Below are positions 1-7,480 of a stretch of 8,866 bases of DNA, piece after piece (position 1 is the stretch's first letter; every line of letters starts with the position of its first letter). The notes below the pieces were generated by a model that was given only the letters and a program-made list of their open reading frames with translations, ran no database searches and had not been told where the DNA came from. Source of the stretch: JAHJDR01 sp964526915 (GTDB lineage Bacteria; UBA10199; JADGCS01); NCBI GenBank assembly GCA_964526915.1, contig CAZGMS010000239.1:1-8866 (forward strand). The letters run 5' to 3'. A program made the translations under genes and the position numbers.

Positions 1-85
1 CGATCCTCCGTGGAAAGTGTTCGCGAGTGTGGTAACCCGCAAATGCCCACAGAATCGGACTTTATCAATTTATAGATTTATTTAA
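1..85 (+). other. Possible 3' end of an upstream gene (frame ambiguous)
   Basis: Two plus-strand frames are open from the window edge. One ends at TAG 73-75 (last residues MPTESDFINL). The other ends at TAA 83-85 (contains DPPWKVFASVV and ends SIYRFI). The second stops 10 nt before the next start codon, which would suit an operon, but 24-27 residues are too few to recognise or to choose between frames. I see no convincing promoter here, so the large gene at 96 may be transcribed from further upstream. It is also possible that none of this is coding. Confidence 0.2.
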
Positions 86-95
86 CCGGACAGGC

Positions 96-3000
96 GTGAT
101 CCCGTTTTATTGTGATGACAAACTTGTATCTCGTCTCAAAAGTTATCTGTTGAACGAGTCAGACTCAAAAGGAAAAATCAAAGCCAGCATTGCAGAAACA
201 ACCGGTAGACTCATTTTTGATCCAAATGTGGAAAGACAAAATACCCTTAAACTCACAATAAATAGTACCAACACCAACGTGTCTTATGATTATATCGTGC
301 AGGAAGACCATCTTGAATTTACGATGCAGGTTGAGGGAAACACAAGCACTGTCAAACTCTATCCTTTTGAGCAAAGAATGATTGATGCCCTGCCGCCAGA
401 ATTTTTGCCACTGGGGTTTAAACCCACACCACATTCTGTCAAACCAGCAGACGAGAGCCTTGCGACTATCTCCCCTTTGGTTGCAGAAATACCACCAGAA
501 CCCATCAGCGAAGTTGAAGTCACACCCGCACAAAAACCAGTTCAAACAGAAGAACATATCATCACACAAATCTGGGGTCCAAAAACGGATCTTGCCGATC
601 CCTTACAGTTGATACTCATTCGCCAAAGATCTGCGAAGGGTGTTGTGACAGCGCAAAAAATCAGGCTCGTGTTACACGACTTTGCCAAAGAGTTGATCGG
701 CAAAGACTCGTTGGAACAGGAACTTCAGATTGGTGCTGAAACTGCCGTCTTCAACGTTGGCTGTTTGGGTGCTTTTGAGTATGCGCTCGATCTGGATCGA
801 CCTGATGGGCATCTGGCCATACGCGAACCCAAACCCATCACCTTGAAACTCGATAACCTGCACCCGGATTATCCTCTGCTTGAACTCTACTTTGGAACCA
901 ATGGGGAAAATATTGTCGTTGACCTGCAACGCATCAATCAGGATGGCCAAGATCATTTCTTTGTTTGTGCCGGGCATCTTTCGCTTGTGCAGACCGTTCT
1001 GGAATGCGCAGGACATCCTTTTCCACAGGCTATCGATGCCCATATGCGCTTTGAAGTGATGACAGACGATGAGGGCAATGTCACTCTGGTTCAGACTCCG
1101 GTTGTTGCCAATCAAATTGGAATTCAGAACATTCCCCTGGACAAATCAACCTTGGACGCTCTTGACGAAGCCAGTCGCCCTCTTGAAATGGCCGGCACAC
1201 CTGTGCAAGGCACATCTGGGGTGACTGAATACGAAATCACAGTGCCCCTGGATGTCCTTTTTGATTTTGATGAAAACACAAACTTTGTGCCGGGGCCACA
1301 AACACTGCAAATATTGAAAACGGTCTTTGGTGAAATCGCATTACCCGATGGGACAATTGTTAACGTGCCACGTTTGGTCGAAAGACAAAAATTACATTAC
1401 GAAATTTACGATAAAACGACTGGCATCATTCTTGTTTTGCCCATGGCGTGGCGAGGTGCTGGGCGGCCTGATGCTCCGTTCGAATCTGATTTCTCGCGCC
1501 CAATCCGTTGGTATCGGGCAGGAGAAAATTCGGAGAGTGCGCGGGCCATCACAGACAACCGTCTGCGTTATGTTCCCCATCAGAGGGGATTTAAACTTGA
1601 TTGGCTCGATGCGGGATACGGCGCTGACCGCGTCAAGGCCTTTTCGCTGATTTCAGTATGTTCCAAACTCAGCCCGCTCCTGATGGGGGCCATGAGCACA
1701 CCCGTTTCCAAAGAAATGGAATCCTCAGAACTTAAGACACGCAGGGAAATAGCCCAGACAGAAATCGATCAATTCGCGGCCAATGGCCTGGGCGGCAGCA
1801 TCAATGATTACCTGCCAAACAATATTTATGCACACCCACGCGCGTCCGTCACTGGCCAAAAACATTTGAAGCTCAAATATTTTGCGAACGACATTGAAAC
1901 AAACAGCCCCACAACAACACCAATCCCTTCAACAGGCTCTCGTACGACAAATCCTGAGTGGTTGGAACTGTCAAATATGGATTTGAGACCACAGAGCAAT
2001 GAGCTGGCTATCAATGGTTTCGTGATCGGAACATTTGGTTTAGGGACAGGATCGGGCAGAGTTGTTTCACCACCCATCAAATTGTTGGTCAGGGGTGTTT
2101 CTGCAAAAAAAGATGGCTACCAGCTGATTGAAATCAGGGAAGACGGGAGTTTTGGAAAGACTTTTTTATGGAATCAATCGCGGGGAGAGGTCATTGAGGC
2201 GAGTCCTTCTGTGCAGGCTGTTGATGCCAACAACCTTTCTACATTGTTAGACGACGCCGGTATCCCCCGCTTTGATTTGGAACCAAACAGGTTCCCCAAA
2301 AAGGCATTCAATCCGCGCGGTCAAAACCACACAGAATCTACAGTTCTTGATTTGGACCCTGCCATGAGAACAATCTCTGATGAAGTGTTGTTTGCTGGCC
2401 ACCGACCGGCAACGATACGTCCGCCGCGCACAGGTGACCCTGATTGGATTCTTGAAACCATGCTCCACCTGGTTGACCAGCCCCAGTCTTGTTTTTTACC
2501 CGATGTGGAATCCTCCTTTGGCCTAACCCTAACCGGGCGCCAGCAGGAGATTTTTCGTTTTGTGACACCACAAGCGATTCTGGAAATCCCCATGGTTCTT
2601 TTCAATGGAAAGTATGCGGTGGATCGCAAACCTGATCCTTGGTACGGTGTGAGAGGTGCTCGCTTAATGCTTAAGGACCCTTCACATGCTGGCATGATGG
2701 TTCAAGTGCCGGTGGTTTTTCATTCACGAAGGGTTAGGCAATCATCGCGGCTGGAAATGATTTTATGTTTGGGTCAAAATCAGTTTGCCGATTTTGATTT
2801 TGAATTTCTTTCGTGTCGAAACACCTTGAGCCGCAGACCCCTGCAGAGTTTAAGACTTGTTTCCAAAAACCCTGTCACTCCAGAAATTGGTTCCAGAGAA
2901 GCAGTCTTCAGGCAACAAGCAAGAGATGATAGTCGTATTTTGCTCGTAGAATGGGCACACGAACTCTCCCTTGATCAGAATGGACGTTACGAAAAAATTG

Positions 3001-4298
3001 CTGACGGGAATGACATCACACTGGACAATGGTGTGCGTTTCAACATTGGTCTTTCCGACAACGGTGAAGATCACATCAGGCCCACAGGAATCATGCGCGA
3101 CGAAAATGGGGATTTCGTTTTGGGTCGTGCTGTTACGGGCCAGACTGTTCGTGTTGACCTTTTGCGTTCTGAACGTGTGGGGGGGCTTCTCTGTGCGGTT
3201 TGCGGGACCGAAAAAAAAATCCTCACTGTAAACCAGCTGACCAAATCTGAGTGGTTCGTTTTTAATCATTCGCGTCAACTAGATAAGTTTTTTGAAACCG
3301 TGACTGCACAACGGTATCCCATGTTGAACCGGGAGCTGAAAGAATACGATGTATCGGGACGCTCATCGGCCATCGTGGATAAAACATACGAAGCAGAAGC
3401 AGAACTCTCGTTCACGGTCAAGGCGTCTCTGGGTCGTTATCTGGGCGCTTCAGCACAAAGTTTACAGACAGAAGGCTCGGGAAAACCAAAACTATCTGTC
3501 AATTTAACAGCGAACAAAATCACCGGTCAAATCGAGGTCCAAGGGTTGGGGAGAATGTCCCCCGACGGAAGTGGGAATAAAGAACGTGATGTGGAGGTGC
3601 AGATTGTAGCTCTGCCCGGTGGTGTGCGTCTGTATGCCAATGATGCTCAAGCGGGTTACGCCTGGATCGAAATTGATTTCAAGAACATTGAGGGGAACTG
3701 GGATCCTGTGATCACACGTGCGCGGCACTGTTTTTACAAATTCCCTTACGATGTCATGCCAGGTAACGCCGGTTTCTTGGGAGCCCTGTGGTATGCTGCG
3801 CCAGAGGATGTTAAAATTTGCACCGATTTATTGGAGGAGGCCGATTTATCAGGTCTTCGCGATTATTTGCGAGGTTCAAATATGCGGGCAACAGATTTGC
3901 CAGATGTTTTGACACGACTTGATCAACATCGTTTTTCGACCACACATCCCCGGTTTACTTTAGATGCAACGGCCCTGATGCGTGCCTCCTGGATGGGAAA
4001 AGAGCCATTTGAAAAACGACGTCGCCAGGAATTGGAAAGCCTTCACCCTAAACAAGATTTGCCTGACATGACCACTGTCTTGGGTCGTGAATGGCGGCGA
4101 TTGTCGGTTCACAGATCTTTTGTTGCAACGCCAACACCCATTACCATTCCTCCAAAGCAAGAACAGTTTAATGGTTCTCGTTGTGGGGCCGGCCTCTTGT
4201 CAGGAGTAAAACCGGCGGCATTAAATCCCTTTGCCTCGGCAAAAATGCTTACCATGCCAATGCCAATCATGATGGGTGGGATCGGTTTGCGTGTTTAG
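96..4298 (+). CDS. Large hypothetical protein, 1400 aa
   Basis: I do not recognise this protein. The GTG start at 96 is chosen because the frame has a stop at 33-35 and no earlier ATG, GTG or TTG. A weak Shine-Dalgarno (GGA at 88-90, or GGACAGG at 88-94) precedes it. There is no N-terminal signal peptide and no clear membrane helix, so it is probably soluble and cytoplasmic unless exported by a dedicated system. Residues 1-108 look like a small N-terminal domain. They are followed by a Pro/Glu-rich linker at about 110-152, a long stretch of short beta-like segments, and a second Ser/Thr/Pro linker near 600-620. A CxxC (LLCAVCG) lies near residue 1033. The last 20 residues are rich in Met, Gly and Pro. 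No NTPase, protease, nuclease or glycosidase motif is evident. The long uninterrupted frame supports a real gene. It is convergent with the ATPase gene at 4466-5920. A structural or scaffold role is only a guess from size and the lack of catalytic motifs. Confidence 0.9.
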   Translation: MIPFYCDDKLVSRLKSYLLNESDSKGKIKASIAETTGRLIFDPNVERQNTLKLTINSTNTNVSYDYIVQEDHLEFTMQVEGNTSTVKLYPFEQRMIDALPPEFLPLGFKPTPHSVKPADESLATISPLVAEIPPEPISEVEVTPAQKPVQTEEHIITQIWGPKTDLADPLQLILIRQRSAKGVVTAQKIRLVLHDFAKELIGKDSLEQELQIGAETAVFNVGCLGAFEYALDLDRPDGHLAIREPKPITLKLDNLHPDYPLLELYFGTNGENIVVDLQRINQDGQDHFFVCAGHLSLVQTVLECAGHPFPQAIDAHMRFEVMTDDEGNVTLVQTPVVANQIGIQNIPLDKSTLDALDEASRPLEMAGTPVQGTSGVTEYEITVPLDVLFDFDENTNFVPGPQTLQILKTVFGEIALPDGTIVNVPRLVERQKLHYEIYDKTTGIILVLPMAWRGAGRPDAPFESDFSRPIRWYRAGENSESARAITDNRLRYVPHQRGFKLDWLDAGYGADRVKAFSLISVCSKLSPLLMGAMSTPVSKEMESSELKTRREIAQTEIDQFAANGLGGSINDYLPNNIYAHPRASVTGQKHLKLKYFANDIETNSPTTTPIPSTGSRTTNPEWLELSNMDLRPQSNELAINGFVIGTFGLGTGSGRVVSPPIKLLVRGVSAKKDGYQLIEIREDGSFGKTFLWNQSRGEVIEASPSVQAVDANNLSTLLDDAGIPRFDLEPNRFPKKAFNPRGQNHTESTVLDLDPAMRTISDEVLFAGHRPATIRPPRTGDPDWILETMLHLVDQPQSCFLPDVESSFGLTLTGRQQEIFRFVTPQAILEIPMVLFNGKYAVDRKPDPWYGVRGARLMLKDPSHAGMMVQVPVVFHSRRVRQSSRLEMILCLGQNQFADFDFEFLSCRNTLSRRPLQSLRLVSKNPVTPEIGSREAVFRQQARDDSRILLVEWAHELSLDQNGRYEKIADGNDITLDNGVRFNIGLSDNGEDHIRPTGIMRDENGDFVLGRAVTGQTVRVDLLRSERVGGLLCAVCGTEKKILTVNQLTKSEWFVFNHSRQLDKFFETVTAQRYPMLNRELKEYDVSGRSSAIVDKTYEAEAELSFTVKASLGRYLGASAQSLQTEGSGKPKLSVNLTANKITGQIEVQGLGRMSPDGSGNKERDVEVQIVALPGGVRLYANDAQAGYAWIEIDFKNIEGNWDPVITRARHCFYKFPYDVMPGNAGFLGALWYAAPEDVKICTDLLEEADLSGLRDYLRGSNMRATDLPDVLTRLDQHRFSTTHPRFTLDATALMRASWMGKEPFEKRRRQELESLHPKQDLPDMTTVLGREWRRLSVHRSFVATPTPITIPPKQEQFNGSRCGAGLLSGVKPAALNPFASAKMLTMPMPIMMGGIGLRV

Positions 4299-4393
4299 AA
4301 CTACTGAGCCCGCACCAATCGATAAATACAGACTCTTCGATCAGGGTTACCCAACTCAAAACAGGTTGTCAAAAACGTACTGCTTTTTGCGAT

Positions 4394-4432
4394 GGGGCAA
4401 ATGCTATCTGCGGGGGTTTTTTGAGATGCCCC
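4394..4432. terminator. Weak hairpin between convergent genes
   Basis: GGGGCA (4394-4399) can pair with TGCCCC (4427-4432) around a 27-nt loop that contains a T6 run (4417-4422). The stem is short and the loop long, and no clean U-tract follows it on either strand. It lies in the 167-nt gap between the converging stops at 4298 and 4466, where a bidirectional terminator is expected. The rest of the gap shows no convincing gene. Confidence 0.22.
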
Positions 4433-4465
4433 TTATGAATGTGACGATCTTTTCTCAACCGTAGC

Positions 4466-5920
4466 TCAAACCAAATCTTCCAGAAGCAAAATGCGACTGA
4501 AATACCGGGCTTCGATGAGTGCCTTGGTTGGTGGTGAAGAAGTGATCAACACGGTCTGCAGGCTTTGTTTTGACGCGAGTTTGTAGAGCGAGGCCTTTTT
4601 TTCAACTTGTGCTATGATTTCGGGGCCCACGGGACGATTGGCATATTTAATTTCGCACAGCGTCACCACGTTGTCATGACGCTCAAACATGAGATCAATT
4701 TGCAGACCGTTTTTGGAGGTCGTGGCACGCGAAAAGAACGGGCCATAGTTTTTGACAAGTTGGTCGATTTTAAGAACCTGCTGGATTTTTTCGGCTTGTC
4801 CGACACAGAACCGCTCAAAGGCCAAGCCAGTCCAGATATTCCATTTGTTTTTGTCTATTCTCCCGAACAAAAAATTCTCCTGTGTATTTTTGGCAATCTG
4901 GTCGGTGTAGGGATCGATCAGATCAAAATAGAAGTGGAGAAACTCATCCCATAGACGATACCGTACCAGCCGGGTTTTTTTCTTATTCAAGGGGGTGAAC
5001 GCCCTCACAAAGCTGGCCAAAGAAAGATTGTCCAGATACTCCTGATATCCTCCCCCCACGCTTGTCTTGAGTTGTTTGAGGATCTCCGTGTAATTGAGGG
5101 ACGAGGTCTTTGACAGGGCCAGGACGATAGCGGTGTAGATGTTGATACTGCCAAACTCCTCCCGAAAGAGACGAGCAAACTCTCTTACGAAAAAAGCGTC
5201 TTTCAGAAAACAAAGCCGGTTGATATTCTGCACGACCGATTCTTGCGGATTGATTTCTTCCCAGTAACGGGGAATGCCACCAAAAATCATTGTGTACTCA
5301 ACGACGTCTTTTTTGGGCAATGCTGAGCCCAAAAACAAACTCAATTCTTTGGGGGTGAGCGGGTCGAGGCGGATTTCATGATGAAGACGGCCATAGAGGG
5401 CCGATGACTGGATCACCTTTTTGACCATGAAGGTGTTGATGGAACCGCACAAAATGATCATCAGATTGTGTTCTTTGAAAAAATTGTCCCAATAATATTT
5501 GAACAAGGCCACGATCTTTTCGTCTTGGTTGATGAGCCACGGAAATTCATCAAAGACCAAAATCATTTTTCCGGATTCCATTTTTGATTTTTTTAGAACG
5601 TTCAAAAGTTCTTTCAGACAGTCGAAGGCCTCGGTCCAATCTGCCGAGGAAGTTCTGGACAGAAAAGGCTCAATAGTTTGTTCGGCAAGCTGTTTGATGA
5701 AATGTGTTCTTTGTCCTTGCGGGGTTCCTTTTTCAAGTCCTTCGACCCAGAGGGTATTTTTGTCCCTGCAGAATTCGTGCAAGAGGCGTGTTTTTCCCAC
5801 CCTCCTGCGGCCATGAATGACTACCAGAGAAGCCCGGGGTTTCTCAAATTCCTGCAACAAACCTGCTTGTTCATATTGCCGCCCAACAAAAGACACTGGT
5901 TTTTGTTTTTCAGTTAACAT
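4466..5920 (-). CDS. AAA ATPase, ATPase_2/DUF234 type with C-terminal PD-(D/E)XK-like domain
   Basis: This is a 484-residue archaeal-type AAA ATPase. The start region has FVGRQYE (11-17), typical of the family. Walker A is GRRRVGKT (37-44). Walker B is ILVFDEFPWL (120-129), with Asp124-Glu125. A sensor-like LCGS lies at 157-160, and the family motif FGGIPRYW at 213-220. Residues about 255-320 look like a winged helix (LNYTEILKQL), and RLWDEFLHFYF begins the DUF234 part. The C-terminal part carries Glu369, Asp409 (QIDLMFE) and Glu423-x-Lys425 (CEIKYA), matching a PD-(D/E)XK nuclease fold. The length is usual for the family. Members are common in archaea and scattered in bacteria, often as solitary mobile genes, and their biological role is poorly defined. 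Here the gene stands alone with its own promoter at 5926-5953. The ATG at 5918-5920 has no Shine-Dalgarno, which fits leaderless translation. DNA binding or cleavage is inferred only. Confidence 0.9.
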   Translation of the reverse strand: MLTEKQKPVSFVGRQYEQAGLLQEFEKPRASLVVIHGRRRVGKTRLLHEFCRDKNTLWVEGLEKGTPQGQRTHFIKQLAEQTIEPFLSRTSSADWTEAFDCLKELLNVLKKSKMESGKMILVFDEFPWLINQDEKIVALFKYYWDNFFKEHNLMIILCGSINTFMVKKVIQSSALYGRLHHEIRLDPLTPKELSLFLGSALPKKDVVEYTMIFGGIPRYWEEINPQESVVQNINRLCFLKDAFFVREFARLFREEFGSINIYTAIVLALSKTSSLNYTEILKQLKTSVGGGYQEYLDNLSLASFVRAFTPLNKKKTRLVRYRLWDEFLHFYFDLIDPYTDQIAKNTQENFLFGRIDKNKWNIWTGLAFERFCVGQAEKIQQVLKIDQLVKNYGPFFSRATTSKNGLQIDLMFERHDNVVTLCEIKYANRPVGPEIIAQVEKKASLYKLASKQSLQTVLITSSPPTKALIEARYFSRILLLEDLV

Positions 5921-5945
5921 AATTTATTGTATCTTAACTGAAAAA
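5906..5945. promoter_or_regulatory. Operator-like inverted repeat 1 over the ATPase start
   Basis: TTTTTCAGTTAA (5906-5917) and its exact reverse complement TTAACTGAAAAA (5934-5945) form a perfect 12-bp inverted repeat with a 16-nt spacer. The spacer holds the ATG and the -10. One arm lies in the -35/-10 spacer. The other is inside the gene and encodes residues 2-5 (Leu-Thr-Glu-Lys). The spacing suggests two binding sites bracketing the transcription start, as for a repressor. Autoregulation through the protein's winged-helix segment is possible but unproven. Confidence 0.6.
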
Positions 5946-5953
5946 ATACTCAA
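5926..5953 (-). promoter_or_regulatory. Predicted leaderless promoter of the 4466-5920 ATPase gene
   Basis: Read on the minus strand, a -35 of TTGAGT (5953-5948) is followed by a 16-nt spacer and a -10 of TACAAT (5931-5926, five of six consensus bases). The ATG begins only 5 nt after the -10, so transcription would start at or next to the start codon. That explains the missing ribosome binding site. One arm of an inverted repeat fills most of the -35/-10 spacer, so a bound protein should compete with RNA polymerase. This is inference from sequence; no transcript data are available. Confidence 0.55.
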
Positions 5954-5959
5954 TCAGTT

Positions 5960-5996
5960 TTTTTCAGTTAGTACATATTTTTTACTGTTAACTGAA
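5960..5996. promoter_or_regulatory. Operator-like inverted repeat 2, same geometry, 54 bp away
   Basis: TTTTTCAGTTA (5960-5970) and TTAACTGAA (5988-5996) repeat the arms of the first element in the same orientation, shifted by exactly 54 bp. The separation between the TTCAGTTA and TAACTGAA cores is 18 nt in both copies, although the spacer sequences differ. This copy lies upstream of the predicted -35 of the ATPase promoter. Conserved arms with divergent spacers point to protein binding rather than a recent simple duplication. Confidence 0.55.
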
Positions 5997-6038
5997 CTGT
6001 CTGTGCTCAAATCCACTAAAACATAATTTGTTGTTCAT
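5988..6038 (-). CDS. Possible 16-codon leader-like mini-ORF
   Basis: On the minus strand an ATG at 6038-6036 has a strong Shine-Dalgarno, GGAGG (6048-6044), at 5-nt spacing. The frame reads MNNKLCFSGFEHRQFS and stops at TAA 5990-5988, which is part of an operator arm. It could be a leader peptide, the surviving 5' end of a gene displaced by the ATPase cassette, or chance. It lies upstream of the predicted ATPase promoter, so it would need its own promoter. No family resemblance is visible. Confidence 0.2.
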   Translation of the reverse strand: MNNKLCFSGFEHRQFS

Positions 6039-6252
6039 GAAAGCCTCCAAGTAACTGCTGGAACAAAAAGAGACCGAGGCAAAACGTATCGATCAAGAAG
6101 GGAAACGGAACCTGCCGCAATATTTCATGTTTTCACCTACTCGAAAGATGCCGTAAGACGGGCTACAGGCTCTCGCTCGCCTATGACCTGGCCCTCAGCC
6201 TGAATGGCAAAAAATTTCTTACAAGACATCAGCTTTTTTGCTAATCACAATC
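5997..6252. other. Intergenic region, possibly with a decayed gene
   Basis: No intact gene is seen between the ATPase regulatory region and mnmH. On the plus strand a frame from ATG 6037 reads MKASK, a TAA at 6052-6054, then LLEQKETEAKRIDQEGKRN and onward to a second TAA about 100 nt later. Another frame further right reads GYRLSLAYDLALSLNGKKF, with alternating hydrophobic residues like a beta strand. These may be remnants broken by frameshifts and stops, but I cannot name a parent. No tRNA or clear terminator is visible. Confidence 0.25.
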
Positions 6253-7338
6253 ATGCCACACAAACTTTTTAGAGCTGTCTTTCTCAATAACACCCCGCTC
6301 CTCGATGTGCGCTCTCCCGGGGAATTTGCGCAAGGGGCCTTCCCGCAGGCCATCAATATCCCTCTTTTGAATGACGAAGAAAGGGCCCAAGTGGGCACCT
6401 GCTATGCCCAAAAGGGACAAACAGCCGCGATCGCGTTGGGGCATAATTTGGTATCGGGCGAGGTCAAAAAAAATAGAATGGCTTTGTGGATTGATTTCGC
6501 AACCAAAAACCCGCAAACATTGATTTACTGCGCTCGAGGGGGACTCAGATCACAAATAGTGCAAACGTGGTTGCAAGACGCCGGCATCAGCTTACCCCGC
6601 ATCGAGGGCGGTTACAAGGCCCTGCGAGGGTATCTTCTGGAACAAATTGACCACATCAGCCCTCGCCTGCCGCTGATTGTGCTCGGAGGATTTACAGGTT
6701 CTGGCAAAACCCGTCTGCTCAAACAATGCGCCCACCACATTGATCTGGAAGCGTTGGCCAATCACCGTGGTTCGGCCTTTGGCTCACAATTCACCGCGCA
6801 ACCCACATCCCAGAACTTTGAAAACTCGCTCGCCATAAGACTCATCAAATTGTCCCGCAAGGATCCAGCGCAACTGCTGCTTGAAGATGAAAGCCATCTC
6901 ATTGGCAAACTGTTGATCCCGCCGGTGCTGTTTTACCGGATGTCAGAGTCCCCTCTGCTTGTTCTCGAAACACCGATTGAGGAACGAGCCCGCAATGTCC
7001 TTGGCGAATACGTGATCGATGAATGGACCACGCGTTACCAACACCTCCCCAACGGTCATAATGAACTGGCCCTCATGCTCAAAACCAAACTCAAAAAAAT
7101 CAGCAAAAAGCTGGGAGGCGCTCTGTTTAATGAAATCGCAGGAGACATCGACAAGGCCACGGAGCAACACATGAGTGCGTCTACATTTGACAGTCATCTG
7201 GTGTGGACTCAAAAACTGCTGACCCGCTATTACGACCCCATGTACGCGCATCATTTGGGCAAGAATCAATCACGTGTCATTTACAGGGGACAGACAAATG
7301 ATATTCTCACAAAAATCCTGACTCAAACCCTTGAGTGA
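6253..7338 (+). CDS. mnmH: tRNA 2-selenouridine synthase MnmH (SelU)
   Basis: MnmH converts 2-thiouridine at wobble position 34 of tRNA-Lys, -Glu and -Gln to 2-selenouridine, through an S-geranyl intermediate and with selenophosphate as selenium donor. The N-terminal rhodanese domain shows PLLDVRSPGEFAQGAFP near residue 15 and the catalytic-loop Cys in YCARGGLRS (Cys93), matching the conserved cysteine of the E. coli enzyme. A P-loop domain follows, with GFTGSGKT at 146-153, then LEALANHRGSAFG, LLEDESHLIG and the C-terminal YYDPMYAHHLGK, all family hallmarks. At 361 residues it is full length (E. coli 364). The ATG at 6253 is chosen. A TTG at 6238 would add five residues but aligns no better, and neither start has a clear Shine-Dalgarno. 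No selD or other selenium gene lies in the window, so selenophosphate supply must be encoded elsewhere. The enzyme can also act as a tRNA geranyltransferase. Confidence 0.97.
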   Translation: MPHKLFRAVFLNNTPLLDVRSPGEFAQGAFPQAINIPLLNDEERAQVGTCYAQKGQTAAIALGHNLVSGEVKKNRMALWIDFATKNPQTLIYCARGGLRSQIVQTWLQDAGISLPRIEGGYKALRGYLLEQIDHISPRLPLIVLGGFTGSGKTRLLKQCAHHIDLEALANHRGSAFGSQFTAQPTSQNFENSLAIRLIKLSRKDPAQLLLEDESHLIGKLLIPPVLFYRMSESPLLVLETPIEERARNVLGEYVIDEWTTRYQHLPNGHNELALMLKTKLKKISKKLGGALFNEIAGDIDKATEQHMSASTFDSHLVWTQKLLTRYYDPMYAHHLGKNQSRVIYRGQTNDILTKILTQTLE

Positions 7339-7432
7339 TTTTACACTTCAGCAGGACATTGCCCTCATCCGCGGCGCGGGAACTCCACTCTTCAGAACGC
7401 TGGCGGGGATGACGGTGGGGTTTGGAAAGTAG
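7322..7432 (+). pseudogene. C-terminal fragment of an outer-membrane beta-barrel protein
   Basis: A frame different from mnmH, open after TGA 7319-7321, reads through the mnmH stop. It encodes DIALIRGAGTPLFRTL followed by AGMTVGFGK and ends at TAG 7430-7432. RG-x-GTP-x-x-R-x-x-AG is the typical last hairpin and strand of barrels found with deltaproteobacterial OmpA-family or transporter-type proteins. There is no start codon before this segment and no room for the rest of a barrel, so it is a 3' remnant abutting mnmH. The junction lies near 7330-7340. The last 26 bases belong to the 29-bp repeat that recurs at 8695. Assignment rests on motif memory, not a search. Confidence 0.5.
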
Positions 7433-7435
7433 AAA
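7407..7435 (+). repeat. 29-bp direct repeat, left copy
   Basis: This copy starts with GGATGACGGTGGGGTTT (7407-7423) and matches 8695-8723 at 26 of 29 positions. Similarity stops abruptly on both sides. It encodes the MTVGFGK end of the barrel fragment and its TAG stop. With the right copy it encloses the second ATPase gene and its promoter in a 1,288-bp unit. Confidence 0.8.
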
Positions 7436-7451
7436 TTTCAAAATTTACTAA

Positions 7452-7480
7452 TGGACACAACTCCAATAATGGCGTACAAT
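7452..7480 (+). promoter_or_regulatory. Predicted promoter of the 7489-8658 ATPase gene
   Basis: TGGACA (7452-7457, five of six -35 consensus bases), a 17-nt spacer and TACAAT (7475-7480, five of six -10 bases) make a good sigma70-type promoter. The ATG starts only 8 nt after the -10, so the transcript should be leaderless or carry one to three leader bases. The -10 is identical to that of the other ATPase gene, and the distance to the start codon is similar. Confidence 0.6.

Noticed and set aside
672..1115. Long antisense frames inside the large gene (also 2850-3278 and others)
   Set aside because: They mirror the strong coding frame, show no family motif and no proper initiation signals.
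4276..4464. 62-residue plus-strand frame across the convergent intergenic gap
   Set aside because: Starts inside the large gene, has no ribosome binding site and no recognisable motif; likely chance.
4466..5920. Reading the 4466-5920 ATPase and its neighbour as a toxin-antitoxin pair because of the palindromic operator
   Set aside because: No intact small partner gene is present on either side, only a doubtful 16-codon frame.
6238..6252. TTG start giving mnmH five extra residues
   Set aside because: No Shine-Dalgarno and no added family similarity; the ATG at 6253 gives the usual length.
7363..7414. Imperfect palindrome (CTCATCCGCG against GCGGGGATGAC) resembling a dispersed intergenic repeat of the GTCATCCCCGC type
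   Set aside because: The same bases read as a good barrel C-terminus (RGAGTPLFRTLAGMTVGF), and the arms match imperfectly. Coding origin explains it better, though a genome-wide count of the sequence could reverse this.
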